Of a stretch of 32,508 nucleotides of DNA, positions 1-9,143 are shown one piece after another. The notes under the pieces were generated by a model. It had not been told where the DNA came from, searched no databases, and was given only the letters and a program-made list of their open reading frames with translations. The translations under genes and the position numbers were made by a program. How positions within the stretch are numbered: the first letter of the stretch is position 1; each line of letters begins with the position of its first letter. Origin of the DNA: Rikenellaceae bacterium (GTDB lineage: Bacteria > Bacteroidota > Bacteroidia > Bacteroidales > UBA932); contig JALFGP010000096.1 of the NCBI GenBank assembly GCA_022777205.1, positions 1 through 32,508 of the forward strand, in the 5' to 3' direction.

Positions 1-1283
1 TTCTCACCATATCCGAGAGACTTGCCGTCACCGTCACAAATCTTGATTTCCATCGGTTTCACGACAGCACCTGACGAGCCGAAGATACAGTGGTCGAATG
101 AGTTGGCTGAGATGATAGGAGTAGCCTCAGAAAGGCCGTAACCCTGGAACATCGGGATTCCGATAGCACAGTAATATCTCTGGAGTTCTATGTCCAAGAG
201 CGCACCGCCTCCGACGAAGAACATCATTCTTCCGCCGAAGCCCTGACGCACATTCTTGAAGATAATCTTATCGAAGAGAGCCATCAACGGCTTTTTCCAA
301 AGTTGGAAGAAACCGCCGCGGTTGTAATACTCCTTGTTGTAAGAAATCGCGAGCTTGAGGGCAAAATTGTAGAGTTTCTCCACCTTCGGGCCCTTCGCCT
401 TGATGCCGGATTCCACGTTCTTCTTGAAGTTTCGGGCCAATGCCGGTACTGACAGCATTACATGTGGCCTTACTTCCTTGATAGCCATCGGGATATTCTT
501 CAATGATGCCATAGCCGTCTTTCCTACAGGCACGGTAGCGATACTTCCGCCATATGACATCATGGTATAGAAACCTGCCACGTGAGCGAAACAGTGGTCG
601 AGAGGCAGGATGATGAGCATCACGTCGTCGGGTTCAATGCTTATGACTGAATGGGCCTGCTCCACATTGGCGGTGTAGTTACGATGGGTAAGAAGGATAC
701 CTTTCGGATCCGCAGTGGTGCCGGAGGTGTAGCTTATGTTGGCATAGTCATCCGGACCAACTGATTTATAACGGTTTACGAATTCCTCAGGAGAAGATGC
801 AAGCAGTTCGTCACCGAGTTTGCATACCTGGGAAATGGAGATTTCGTTTTCCTGGAGGTCCTTGATGTCGTCCAGCACGATGACCTTCTCCACTGCCGGG
901 CAATCTGCCACTATGGCACGTATTTTCTTGAGCTGGAGCTCGGACACCACCACAAATTTGGAATCCGAATGTTTGATTCTGAAAATCAGATCGTTGCTCT
1001 CTTCCAATTTGATGGAAAGAGGGACATTCACTGCGCCTGCATAGAGAATACCCAGTTCTGCAAGCGGCCAAAGGCTGCGTCCTTCCGAAAGCAGCGAGAC
1101 CTTTTCGCCTTTCTGAAGACCCAGTTTCATAAGTCCCGCACCGATTCTGTAGGCTTCCTTGCGGCTCTGCTCATAGGTGGTCTCCACCCATTTGCCGTTG
1201 ATTTTCTCACGAAGGAAAGTGTGGTCGGAATACGCCCTCGTGTATTTCTCGACAAAGTCGATGATGGTAATTCTTTCGCTCAT
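1..1283 (-). CDS. Long-chain fatty-acid--CoA ligase (AMP-forming), 3' end outside window
   Basis: It would activate fatty acids with ATP and CoA through an acyl-adenylate intermediate. The start codon is the ATG at 1283 (reading MSERITIIDFVEKY) and about 427 residues are in the window; the C-terminal part lies beyond base 1. Visible ANL-superfamily motifs are the P-loop YTSGTTADPKG near residue 190 and the adenylate-binding stretch FQGYGLSEATP near residue 400. Family members are usually 550-640 residues, so roughly a quarter to a third is missing only because of the window edge. It lies 42 bp downstream of the deoxynucleoside kinase in the same direction and is probably co-transcribed with it. 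The family call is firm; the chain-length preference is inferred. Confidence 0.9.
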   Translation of the reverse strand, partial: MSERITIIDFVEKYTRAYSDHTFLREKINGKWVETTYEQSRKEAYRIGAGLMKLGLQKGEKVSLLSEGRSLWPLAELGILYAGAVNVPLSIKLEESNDLIFRIKHSDSKFVVVSELQLKKIRAIVADCPAVEKVIVLDDIKDLQENEISISQVCKLGDELLASSPEEFVNRYKSVGPDDYANISYTSGTTADPKGILLTHRNYTANVEQAHSVISIEPDDVMLIILPLDHCFAHVAGFYTMMSYGGSIATVPVGKTAMASLKNIPMAIKEVRPHVMLSVPALARNFKKNVESGIKAKGPKVEKLYNFALKLAISYNKEYYNRGGFFQLWKKPLMALFDKIIFKNVRQGFGGRMMFFVGGGALLDIELQRYYCAIGIPMFQGYGLSEATPIISANSFDHCIFGSSGAVVKPMEIKICDGDGKSLGYGE

Positions 1284-1325
1284 AATATTTTTCTATATGT
1301 GTGTCCTACTGAAGCAGAAGATGCT

Positions 1326-1940
1326 CTATTTGAACAGACCGAAGAGTTCTGCATCTATCTTGTCGCATATTTCGCGGAAATCATCAGGATTGCTTTCGAA
1401 CTTCAAACGATCCACATCCAGAATGAGAAGACGGTGCTTATAGTCTTTTATCCAATTCTCGTATCTTTCGTTGAGCCCGGTGATATAGTCTATTCTGATG
1501 CTCTTCTCATAGTCCCTGCCCCTTTTCTGAATCTGGCTCACGAGGTTCGGAATGGAAGAACGGAGATAAATCAGAAGGTCAGGCGGATTGACCAGGGACA
1601 TCATAAGGTCAAAAAGGTCGGAATAGTTTTCGAAATCACGGGTGGACATAAGCCCCATACCGTGGAGATTCGGGGCGAAGATGCGTGCATCCTCGTAAAT
1701 GGTCCTGTCCTGAATGATTACCTCGTTGCTCTTGGAGATATCCACCACGTCCTTGAAACGCTTGTTGAGAAAATAAATCTGAAGATTGAAAGACCAGCGC
1801 TCCATATCTTCATAGAAATCAGCAAGATAAGGATTATAGTCAACGGATTCGAATTTGGGAGTCCATTTGTACTGTGCTGCCAGCATCCTGGTCAGAGTGG
1901 TTTTTCCGCTGCCGATGTTTCCGGCTATTGCTATATGCAT
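1326..1940 (-). CDS. Deoxynucleoside kinase (deoxyadenosine/deoxyguanosine kinase type)
   Basis: This 204-residue protein would phosphorylate salvaged deoxynucleosides to their 5'-monophosphates. The N-terminus carries a P-loop, GNIGSGKTT, at residues 7-15. A DRTIYEDA stretch fits the (E/D)R-S/T motif that contacts the sugar, and an Arg-rich lid, KRGRDYEKSIR, follows. Length and motif order match the dNK family (PF01712). The ATG start is immediately before the first beta-strand. It is divergent from the metallo-hydrolase, with a TAACTTTG box 38 bp upstream. The exact base preference cannot be read from the sequence. Confidence 0.9.
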   Translation of the reverse strand: MHIAIAGNIGSGKTTLTRMLAAQYKWTPKFESVDYNPYLADFYEDMERWSFNLQIYFLNKRFKDVVDISKSNEVIIQDRTIYEDARIFAPNLHGMGLMSTRDFENYSDLFDLMMSLVNPPDLLIYLRSSIPNLVSQIQKRGRDYEKSIRIDYITGLNERYENWIKDYKHRLLILDVDRLKFESNPDDFREICDKIDAELFGLFK

Positions 1941-1980
1941 AATTGTGAAATATTAGCGTGTAATAGTTTTTACATTCGGA

Positions 1981-1988
1981 CAAAGTTA
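1981..1988 (-). promoter_or_regulatory. Candidate -7 box for the deoxynucleoside kinase
   Basis: Read on the minus strand this is TAACTTTG, matching the Bacteroidota TAnnTTTG -7 consensus, 38 bp before the kinase ATG. No clear TTTG -33 element is present at the usual spacing, so the call is tentative. Confidence 0.4.
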
Positions 1989-2001
1989 CAAATTACTTTC
2001 G

Positions 2002-2009
2002 TATTTTTG
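2002..2009 (+). promoter_or_regulatory. Candidate -7 box for the MBL-fold hydrolase
   Basis: TATTTTTG matches the Bacteroidota TAnnTTTG element, 46 bp upstream of the hydrolase start. It sits close to, and faces away from, the box assigned to the deoxynucleoside kinase, so this short intergenic region is a divergent promoter. A -33 TTTG is not evident. Confidence 0.4.
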
Positions 2010-2055
2010 TGTCGTTTGACGGAAAAAACAAAGACAGCCAAAAGCGAAAAACACT

Positions 2056-2790
2056 ATGATTGCAGTTACCAAGTTCAAATTCAACAGTTTCGAGGAGAAT
2101 TCCTATCTGTGCTGGAGCGACGGGGGCGACGGAAAGGCGGTGATAATCGACCCGGGGTGCGATTCTGACCGGGATTATGAGACCCTAAAGAATACTATAG
2201 GCTCAAAAGGGCTGAAACTTGCAGCAGTTTTGCTGACCCACGCCCATCCGGACCACATTTACGGAGTGGGCAGACTGTGCAGGGAATACGGGCTCCCGGT
2301 CTATATGCACAGTGGCGAAGAACTGTCGCTGAAGGTGCTCGGGGAGCTGTGCCGGGAGATTGGCCACGTTGTGCCAGACAGTTTCCGGGATCATATCAAC
2401 ATCGTGGAAGACAATGAAATCCTCTCTTTCGGAGGGCTTGAATTTATGGCCATTGCAACGCCGGGACACACAGCCGGAGGATTGTGCTGGCTCTGCCGGG
2501 AGTCTTCCCAGACGGTAACCGTCCCGAAGGGGGATCCAGCGCAATTGTTTGACCTGGGATGGAAAATCCTGTTCAGCGGAGATACTCTTTTTGCGGGCTG
2601 CATCGGTCGCAGCGACCTTCCGGGCGGGGACTATAATTGCCTGATGCAGAGCATAATGACCCGACTGCTTACGCTGGACGGACGCACTGATGTGCTTCCG
2701 GGACATGGGAAAGGGTCCACTATTGCTGACGAGGGGATGAAGAATCCGTTTCTTCAGCCGTTTAATGAACCGGAGTTGGAGTCTTTTTAG
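2056..2790 (+). CDS. Metallo-beta-lactamase-fold hydrolase (glyoxalase II-like)
   Basis: This 244-residue protein is a probable Zn hydrolase of the hydroxyacylglutathione hydrolase-like group. Zn-binding motifs are visible: THAHPDH at residues 61-67, TPGHTAGG near 135, GDTLFAGCIGRSDL near 175 and LPGHGKGS near 214. Bacteroidota homologues are, as I recall, nearer 210 residues; the extra length is a segment between the TPGH and GDTLF motifs (around residues 145-165). The substrate is unknown, since many Bacteroidota proteins of this type are not true glyoxalases. It ends 6 bp from the convergent ribF. Confidence 0.88.
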   Translation: MIAVTKFKFNSFEENSYLCWSDGGDGKAVIIDPGCDSDRDYETLKNTIGSKGLKLAAVLLTHAHPDHIYGVGRLCREYGLPVYMHSGEELSLKVLGELCREIGHVVPDSFRDHINIVEDNEILSFGGLEFMAIATPGHTAGGLCWLCRESSQTVTVPKGDPAQLFDLGWKILFSGDTLFAGCIGRSDLPGGDYNCLMQSIMTRLLTLDGRTDVLPGHGKGSTIADEGMKNPFLQPFNEPELESF

Positions 2791-2796
2791 GGAGGC

Positions 2797-3687
2797 TTAT
2801 TTGGAAAGAAGAGCCCGGCAGGCGGAAAGGTCGGACTGGAGTTGGTCGCGCAGGGTGGCGGTGGAAGAGAAACGGGTTTCGCCACGCAGGCGCTTGAGGA
2901 TGGAAATCTTCATAGGGAGGCCGTATATCTGCTCATCGAAATCGAAGATATTGGTCTCTATGGTTATGTCTGAGCCGGTGTTCACTGTGGGACGGGAACC
3001 TATGTTGCACATACCGTACAGTGTCCTGTGGTCCGAATACAGGGCCGGAAGTTCCACCTTTACGAGATAGACTCCATTCGCCGGGATTAGTTTGAGCGGC
3101 TCGAATACCTGCAGATTGGCTGTGGGGAAGCCGAGGGTACGGCCTATTTTCTGACCTTCCACGACCACTCCGTTGAGAAAATAGTCATAGCCCAGCATTT
3201 CATTTGCACGGTCCACATCACCGTTTTCAAGACAATGCCGGATTTTGGTCGAGCTTATGTCCCCGACTGCATCACACTTCACAAGATCGATTCCGAGTGC
3301 CGAGACTATTGAACTGACTTCTGCAATGCCGGCCCCGTCAGAACCTATCCTGTTGTCATAACCGAACACCAGGGCACTTGCCCCGAATCGTCCTGCAAGC
3401 AATTCGCGGATATAACTGTCCGCAGTCATTTTTGCAAATTCCCTCGTGAACGGCAGGGTCTCCACCCTTGTCACGCCCAGCGAGAGCAGGAGTTCGCACT
3501 TCTCCTGATGGGATGTCAACAACCGCAACTGCGGCGCCCCTTTCTGGAGCACCGCACGCGGATGTGGATTGAATGTCACAACAACGGAATCCTCACCTCT
3601 TGCCGAGGCTTCACGGACCAGGCGGCCGATGACCGCCCTGTGTCCCGTGTGAACTCCGTCGAAAAAGCCTGTAGCCGTTACAGCCAT
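2797..3687 (-). CDS. ribF: Bifunctional riboflavin kinase / FAD synthetase
   Basis: It converts riboflavin to FMN and then FAD in the cytoplasm. The N-terminal FAD synthetase (nucleotidyltransferase) domain shows GFFDGVHTGH at about residues 7-16 and the VTFNPHPR motif near 40. The C-terminal flavokinase domain carries GRTLGFPTANL near residue 185. At 296 residues it is slightly short: an in-frame TGA lies four codons before the ATG, so the usual 10-20-residue N-terminal extension is absent. The start overlaps the last 10 bp of the glycogen synthase-phosphorylase gene, so it is the last gene of that operon and probably translationally coupled. Confidence 0.95.
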   Translation of the reverse strand: MAVTATGFFDGVHTGHRAVIGRLVREASARGEDSVVVTFNPHPRAVLQKGAPQLRLLTSHQEKCELLLSLGVTRVETLPFTREFAKMTADSYIRELLAGRFGASALVFGYDNRIGSDGAGIAEVSSIVSALGIDLVKCDAVGDISSTKIRHCLENGDVDRANEMLGYDYFLNGVVVEGQKIGRTLGFPTANLQVFEPLKLIPANGVYLVKVELPALYSDHRTLYGMCNIGSRPTVNTGSDITIETNIFDFDEQIYGLPMKISILKRLRGETRFSSTATLRDQLQSDLSACRALLSK

Positions 3688-6600
3688 CTTACAAGTTCAA
3701 AATCCTGTCTGTGAGGGAGAAGCGGATTCTTCGCAAAGATACGGGCAGCAAGCTGATAAACGCCCGTGGTCTCAGGGAGAACCACTGTCTCATATTTTAC
3801 GACTCCGTCATTGGACTCTACAGGTGTGCACTCATACTTGCTGATGATGTGGAATTTGTTCTTGGCATCCTGGGTCGCGAAGATGAATTCAACTCCAATC
3901 TCCTGAGGGTCAAGGTCTCCGATGCTGAGAACCGCACCGAGCTTGTACTCGTGGTCTGTGGAAACATTGCCTGCTGCGCTGTCCGGCTTGGTCACTGAAA
4001 TGACCTCAACCTGAGACCAGTCGCGACGCATACGCTTCTTCCAGGCAGCGATGTCACGTGCCATCTTGTAGTCGTCTGCCACCACCTTCTCATAACGCTC
4101 TGACTGAGGATCATAGTACTGGTTCACATAGTCGGTGAGCATCCTGTTGGTAGTGAAGTTGCAGGCCACCTGAGCCACGGTATTCTTCACATACTCTATC
4201 CACGATGCAGAGTAGCCTTTGCCGTTGTCTGCGTTGTAGAAAGTCGGAGCAATGTCGTTCTCGATGATGGTGTAGATGGTTGCAGCATCCAGTTCGTCCT
4301 GGTAGTTCTGGTCGTCGTAGGTGCGTTCCATAGGCAGAGCCCATCCTGCACCCGGCTTGTAGCCTTCCACCCACCAGCCGTCGAGGACTGAGAAGTGCAT
4401 AACACCGTTCATCGCAGCCTTTTCTCCGGAAGTACCGGAAGCCTCGAGAGGACGGGTAGGGTTGTTCATCCAGACATCAACACCCTGTACGAGATATTTT
4501 GCAAGAGTGATGTCGTAGTTAGGCACAAAGACGATCTTTCCGATGAAGCGGTCCTGCTTTGAGATGTCCACAATCATCTTGATGAGGTCCTGTCCTGCCT
4601 TGTCTGCCGGATGGGCCTTACCCGCGAAGAGGAACTGAACCGGACGTTCAGGATTGTTCACTATCTCAGCAAGGCGGTCAAGGTCGCGGAAAAGCAGATG
4701 TGCACGCTTGTAGGTTGCGAAACGGCGGGCGAATCCTATTGTGAGCACATCGTCACGGAGAGTTTCCTTGATGGTCACAATCTGGCGTGGAGAATAGTGG
4801 TTGGTTGCAGCCGGGTCTGAAAGACGCTCCTTGATTTCAGCAATGAGTTTCTTCCTCAGGGCTGTCCTGACGCTCCAGATTTCGCTGTCGCTCACTTTGT
4901 AGATGCCTTCGAAGCAAGTCTTGTCGTAATGGTGGGTCTTGAACTCTTCGCCGAAGACACGTGCGTGGATGTTCTTCCACTCGGCTGCAGTCCAGGTCGG
5001 ATAGTGCACACCGTTGGTCACATAGCTGACGTGAAGTTCCTCAGGCAGATAGCCCGGATACATAGGAGCGAAGATGTCCTGGCTCACTTTGCCGTGCAGC
5101 CACGAAACGCCGTTCACTTCCTGTGAGATGTTTGCAGCGAGAGTACTCATGGAGAATTTCTCATTCACATCTGCACCGTTGAGCTTGCCAAGGCCCATAA
5201 GGGTCTCCCAATCAATCTTGAGGCGCTCCGGATAGTGGCCGATATATTTGCGGAGGAGTCCCTCATCAAATGCATCGTGACCTGCCGGAACAGGGGTGTG
5301 GGTGGTGTAGAGGGATGAAGCCCTGATGACCTCCATTGCTTCGGAGAAGGTAAGGTTCTCATTCTCAATATATTCACGAAGTCTCTCCAGACCGATGAAG
5401 GCTGCGTGACCTTCGTTGCAGTGGTAAACCTGCGGGTTCAGGCCCAACTTGCGGAGAGCCCTGATACCGCCCACTCCGAGGAGAAGCTCCTGCTTGAGAC
5501 GGTTCTCCCAGTCACCACCATAGAGGTGATAGGTTACCTCCCTGTCTTCCTGGAGATTGTCCTCATAGTCAGTGTCGAGAAGGTAAAGGTCTGTTCTTCC
5601 GACTTTTACAAGCCAAAGACGGGCATTGATATTACGTCCCGGGAATGCTATCCTTACGGTTACCCAATTGCCTTCTGCATCGCGTACAGGCTCGGCAGGA
5701 GTCTTCATGAAGTCCTGGGCATCGTATTTCGAAACCTGTGCTCCCTGAGCGGAAAGCATCTGGGTGAAATAGCCGTAACGGTAGAAAAGACCCACTGCCA
5801 CAAGGTTCACATTCATATCGGAGGTCTCCTTGAGGTAGTCTCCTGCGAGGATACCCAGACCGCCGGAGTAAATCTTGAGGGAAGTGTCAAGACCGTACTC
5901 CATACAGAAATATGCCACGGAAGGATTCTTGCGCTGAGCTTTCAGAGACATATACTCGTCAAACTCCGCCTTGACCTCGCTCAAACGGCCGAGGAATTCG
6001 TTATCCTTGCTGAGTGCCTTGAATTTCTTGAGGCTAACCCTGTCCAGAAGAGCAATAGGGTTCTCACCGCAGCTCTTCCAAAGCTTAGGGTCTATTGATT
6101 TGAAAAGTTCTTTTGCTGACTCATTCCAGCACCACCAGAGGTTCTTTGAAAGAGTTTCAAGGTCCCTCAATGCCTCAGGCAGATGCCTGGACACAAAAAC
6201 ACTGCTCCACGAAGGGCTGTTTACTTCATTCTTCTTGTATTCCATTGGTTTATCGTCCCTGAACTCAGGGAAAGCTCCTTTTTCTGATATAACTTTATCC
6301 AAAGCCTTGGAGTAGGCTTCCTTATAATAGGCTATGTTGTTGTCCCAGAGTGCAATCTCCGAAACTTCACGCGCATTGTCCATATAGACCGCCTTCTCCT
6401 GTTCGGAGAGTCTGGCAATTTCCCGTATGCGTCCCACGGTCTCCTCAACCACATTGCGGTAGTTGGAATCGTTGCGTGTCACCACGGTGATGCCCGGATG
6501 CTGCTTCGCATAATGGCTGCGCACCCACTGGCCGAATCCTGCGAGGGAAGTGGTGAGGGTCGGGACCTTGAACGCGAGGGACTCCAGCGGAGTGTAACCC

Positions 6601-7919
6601 CAAGGCTCATAGTAGGACGGGAAGAGGGCGAGGTCCATACCGTTGAGCAGGTCATAATAAGGCATATTCAGGATTCCGTCGTTGCCGTTGAGATAGGACG
6701 GAATGAAATACACCCTGACCTTGCACTGGGGACCATTGTCCAGTCCGACCTCACGAAGACGGCGTGTGACATTGTCGTACTCCGAATTCATCAGCACGTG
6801 GGAGGTCATCGTGCGGTAGTCGGACTTTTCGCCGGCAAGACGGGCCACAAGCGCTTTGTCGGGACCGTTGTGACCGGAAGGTATCATAATGAAAGCCTGT
6901 ATGCTGCGACCTTCATAGTCGGAACGGTTCAGGCTGTCGAGAGCATCGATGAAAACATCTATGCCCTTGTTCTTCCACTCGTAACGGCCACCTATGCAGA
7001 CCAGAATGGAGTCTTCAGGCACAGTCTCACCGGACATGGCCGAAGCAACACCGATGAGTCTTTCCCTGGCCTCCGCCCTTTTCTGAGGATATTCCTCCTC
7101 GGATGGGGTGAAACTGTTCTCGAATCCGTTAGGTGTCACGACATCGACAGGACGTCCGAGGAATTTGCGGCACTCATTGGCCGTGATTTCGCTGACCGTC
7201 GTAAAGATGTCGGCATTCTGTGCGGACTTCTCCTCAAGGGAGTGTCTTGCCATCACATTGAATTCGCGGGCTTTCGCAGCCGGATCATAACTTTCCAAAG
7301 CGTCGTACAGAGGCAGGTTGTTGCCTGCTATGCAACGTCCGAGCACGGTTGCGTGGGTCGTAAAGACTGTTGCAATCGGAAGGTTTGTGCTCTTGATGTA
7401 GAGCAGTCCGGCACCGGTCATCCACTCGTGGAACTGGGCTACGACCTTGTCTGAAGGGAAGAGATTGAAACGGTAGAAACTCTCAATCACCTTTCCGGCC
7501 GCATAGCCGAAGAGGGCCGATTCCCTGTAGTCCCAGTTTCCGGTTATGGAGTCGACTCCGAACTGCTCCCAAAACTTGCCCAGAATCTCGTTCTGGGCAG
7601 TTAGGTATTGCTTGAAATCGACAAGTATCGCGATGGGCCTGCCAGGCACGTTCCATTTACCGATCCTGACCCTTATTCCTTCCGATGCGGCCTTTGCCTT
7701 CCAGGACTTGAACAGAAGCGGGTCCTCAATGAAATCCGGGTTGCTTGCGGTGTGCATCCACACGTCCGGACCTATGAGAATATGATGACGCTTGTATTCT
7801 GCCTTCAGGTTAAGTGCCTTGGTGGCGATCACCGTGTAAATCCCGCCTACCTTATTGCAGACTTCCCAGCTGACTTCGAAGAGATAGTCGGGCTTTGTCA
7901 TTTCTGTTGGTTGATTCAT
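3678..7919 (-). CDS. Glycogen synthase (GT3-like) fused to alpha-glucan phosphorylase (GT35)
   Basis: One uninterrupted 1413-residue frame carries two opposed activities. Residues 1 to about 550 are a eukaryote-like glycogen synthase: EVSWEVCNKVGGIYTV near the start and YEPWGYTPLESLAFKVP near residue 440, both GT3-style. After a short linker (from about residue 575) comes a DUF3417-like segment (LPEALRDLETLSKNLWW), then an alpha-glucan phosphorylase of the short bacterial type with YFCMEYGLDTSLKIYSGGLG and, near residue 1165, GTSGEKAAMNG, whose Lys should bind pyridoxal phosphate. A C-terminal beta-rich tail follows. The synthase would extend alpha-1,4-glucan from a sugar nucleotide (UDP-glucose by family analogy) and the phosphorylase would release glucose-1-phosphate. 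Its start overlaps the GH57 gene by 4 bp. From memory, related bacteria carry these as two adjacent genes. Confidence 0.93.
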   Translation of the reverse strand: MNQPTEMTKPDYLFEVSWEVCNKVGGIYTVIATKALNLKAEYKRHHILIGPDVWMHTASNPDFIEDPLLFKSWKAKAASEGIRVRIGKWNVPGRPIAILVDFKQYLTAQNEILGKFWEQFGVDSITGNWDYRESALFGYAAGKVIESFYRFNLFPSDKVVAQFHEWMTGAGLLYIKSTNLPIATVFTTHATVLGRCIAGNNLPLYDALESYDPAAKAREFNVMARHSLEEKSAQNADIFTTVSEITANECRKFLGRPVDVVTPNGFENSFTPSEEEYPQKRAEARERLIGVASAMSGETVPEDSILVCIGGRYEWKNKGIDVFIDALDSLNRSDYEGRSIQAFIMIPSGHNGPDKALVARLAGEKSDYRTMTSHVLMNSEYDNVTRRLREVGLDNGPQCKVRVYFIPSYLNGNDGILNMPYYDLLNGMDLALFPSYYEPWGYTPLESLAFKVPTLTTSLAGFGQWVRSHYAKQHPGITVVTRNDSNYRNVVEETVGRIREIARLSEQEKAVYMDNAREVSEIALWDNNIAYYKEAYSKALDKVISEKGAFPEFRDDKPMEYKKNEVNSPSWSSVFVSRHLPEALRDLETLSKNLWWCWNESAKELFKSIDPKLWKSCGENPIALLDRVSLKKFKALSKDNEFLGRLSEVKAEFDEYMSLKAQRKNPSVAYFCMEYGLDTSLKIYSGGLGILAGDYLKETSDMNVNLVAVGLFYRYGYFTQMLSAQGAQVSKYDAQDFMKTPAEPVRDAEGNWVTVRIAFPGRNINARLWLVKVGRTDLYLLDTDYEDNLQEDREVTYHLYGGDWENRLKQELLLGVGGIRALRKLGLNPQVYHCNEGHAAFIGLERLREYIENENLTFSEAMEVIRASSLYTTHTPVPAGHDAFDEGLLRKYIGHYPERLKIDWETLMGLGKLNGADVNEKFSMSTLAANISQEVNGVSWLHGKVSQDIFAPMYPGYLPEELHVSYVTNGVHYPTWTAAEWKNIHARVFGEEFKTHHYDKTCFEGIYKVSDSEIWSVRTALRKKLIAEIKERLSDPAATNHYSPRQIVTIKETLRDDVLTIGFARRFATYKRAHLLFRDLDRLAEIVNNPERPVQFLFAGKAHPADKAGQDLIKMIVDISKQDRFIGKIVFVPNYDITLAKYLVQGVDVWMNNPTRPLEASGTSGEKAAMNGVMHFSVLDGWWVEGYKPGAGWALPMERTYDDQNYQDELDAATIYTIIENDIAPTFYNADNGKGYSASWIEYVKNTVAQVACNFTTNRMLTDYVNQYYDPQSERYEKVVADDYKMARDIAAWKKRMRRDWSQVEVISVTKPDSAAGNVSTDHEYKLGAVLSIGDLDPQEIGVEFIFATQDAKNKFHIISKYECTPVESNDGVVKYETVVLPETTGVYQLAARIFAKNPLLPHRQDFELVRWL

Positions 7920-9115
7920 AGATTTTTATCTTCAAGCGCCTGATCGACACGGAGCATAAAGTCGCTCAGAACATTCATATAGTTAATAAATGCCTCAAAC
8001 GGAGTGTCGTACGGATTGAAGTATTTGTGTACTGCTCCGTCAGAGAAAAATTTGGTGCACATATAGTAGAAGTGGTCACTCTCCTGGAGATGTCCGAAAT
8101 CGGACCAGAGCTCTGCATCGTTGAGGATGGCGAGCTTCTCTGAAAGAGAGTAGAGCTTGTTGAAAGCTTCGTTCTGAAGTTCGTTTCCGAGCCATGCGGA
8201 AGTGTCGCGCTCCTCGTCAGCCCAGGAAATGGCATCAGGAATGCAGAGCGGAGCAACAGGTTTGTGCTTGCGTGCTGCACGGGCAGGTGTCACGAACTCG
8301 AATTCACCGTCGGCAAGGACAGCTGCAGGGAGGTATTTCATAAAGTCGAAAATACCTGTGGAAGCAGCCTGGTGCTCACCGAAAGTCTCATAGTCCATAA
8401 AGAGGTTCACAATCTCGCCGTCGCCGGACTTGAGCCAGGACACGAACTTGTCGGTTGTGAGCGGCCAGTTCTCCCAGCCTTTGTTGGAGAAACGGAATGC
8501 GATATCGTCGCTCAGGCCGGAATTGCGGAGAAGGAGTTTCTGGTTCTTCTTCGTGGTTGCCTTGTAAAGATAGTTCGGACTCTGCCAACCGAGAACGTGC
8601 TTTGCACCTTCAGTGAGGATGGTCTTGAATCCGAGGTCTCCAACCATATTGGCAATTGAGTCGGAATAGATGAGTTCAGTGTTGCGGAAAGTGGTCGGAG
8701 TGACACCGAAATACTTCTCGATGGCTTCCTTGTGCTTTGCAACCTGGTGCTTGAATTCTGACTCGGAAGCCAGTGATGAAAGTGAGTGGTAGTAGGTCTC
8801 GGAAAGGAACTCCACGCAACCTGTCGCAGCAAGCTTCTTGAAACTGTCGAGCACCTCAGGGCAGTAGCGGTCGAACTGCTCGAGAGCGGTTCCGGTGATG
8901 GAGAATGCCACCTTGAATGCTCCCTTCTGCTCCTCTATCTGCTGAAGAAGAAGCTCATTCATAGGAAGATAGCACTTCTGTGCTATTCTGCGGAGAATGG
9001 TACGGTTGGTGAAGTCGTCATAGTAATGCGAGTTCTTACCTATGTCGAAAAACCTGTATTGTCTCAGACGGTTGGGCTGATGGACCTGAAAATACAGACA
9101 AATTGACTTTTTCAT
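7916..9115 (-). CDS. GH57 alpha-amylase family protein
   Basis: This 399-residue cytoplasmic glycoside hydrolase of family 57 has no signal peptide. Visible motifs are the N-terminal HQPNR at residues 12-16, a probable nucleophile Glu147 in RNTELIYSD, and a probable acid/base Asp241 in MDYETFGEH. GH57 enzymes include amylases, 4-alpha-glucanotransferases and branching enzymes. The context, inside a glycogen operon next to synthase, phosphorylase, debranching and branching enzymes, points to trimming or remodelling of stored glycogen rather than of external starch. Length is typical of the short Bacteroidota form. It overlaps the downstream fusion gene by 4 bp (ATGA). Confidence 0.92.
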   Translation of the reverse strand: MKKSICLYFQVHQPNRLRQYRFFDIGKNSHYYDDFTNRTILRRIAQKCYLPMNELLLQQIEEQKGAFKVAFSITGTALEQFDRYCPEVLDSFKKLAATGCVEFLSETYYHSLSSLASESEFKHQVAKHKEAIEKYFGVTPTTFRNTELIYSDSIANMVGDLGFKTILTEGAKHVLGWQSPNYLYKATTKKNQKLLLRNSGLSDDIAFRFSNKGWENWPLTTDKFVSWLKSGDGEIVNLFMDYETFGEHQAASTGIFDFMKYLPAAVLADGEFEFVTPARAARKHKPVAPLCIPDAISWADEERDTSAWLGNELQNEAFNKLYSLSEKLAILNDAELWSDFGHLQESDHFYYMCTKFFSDGAVHKYFNPYDTPFEAFINYMNVLSDFMLRVDQALEDKNL

Positions 9116-9143
9116 ATCTGAATGTTTTAATTATCCTTTTTAA

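Noticed and set aside
969..2168. A 399-residue plus-strand open frame spanning the acyl-CoA synthetase start, the kinase and the hydrolase start.
   Set aside because: It is antisense to two well-recognised genes, overlaps a third, and has no family motifs.
6498..7454. A 318-residue plus-strand frame opposite the glycogen synthase domain.
   Set aside because: It is a shadow of a strongly conserved gene on the other strand; the open frame reflects codon bias.
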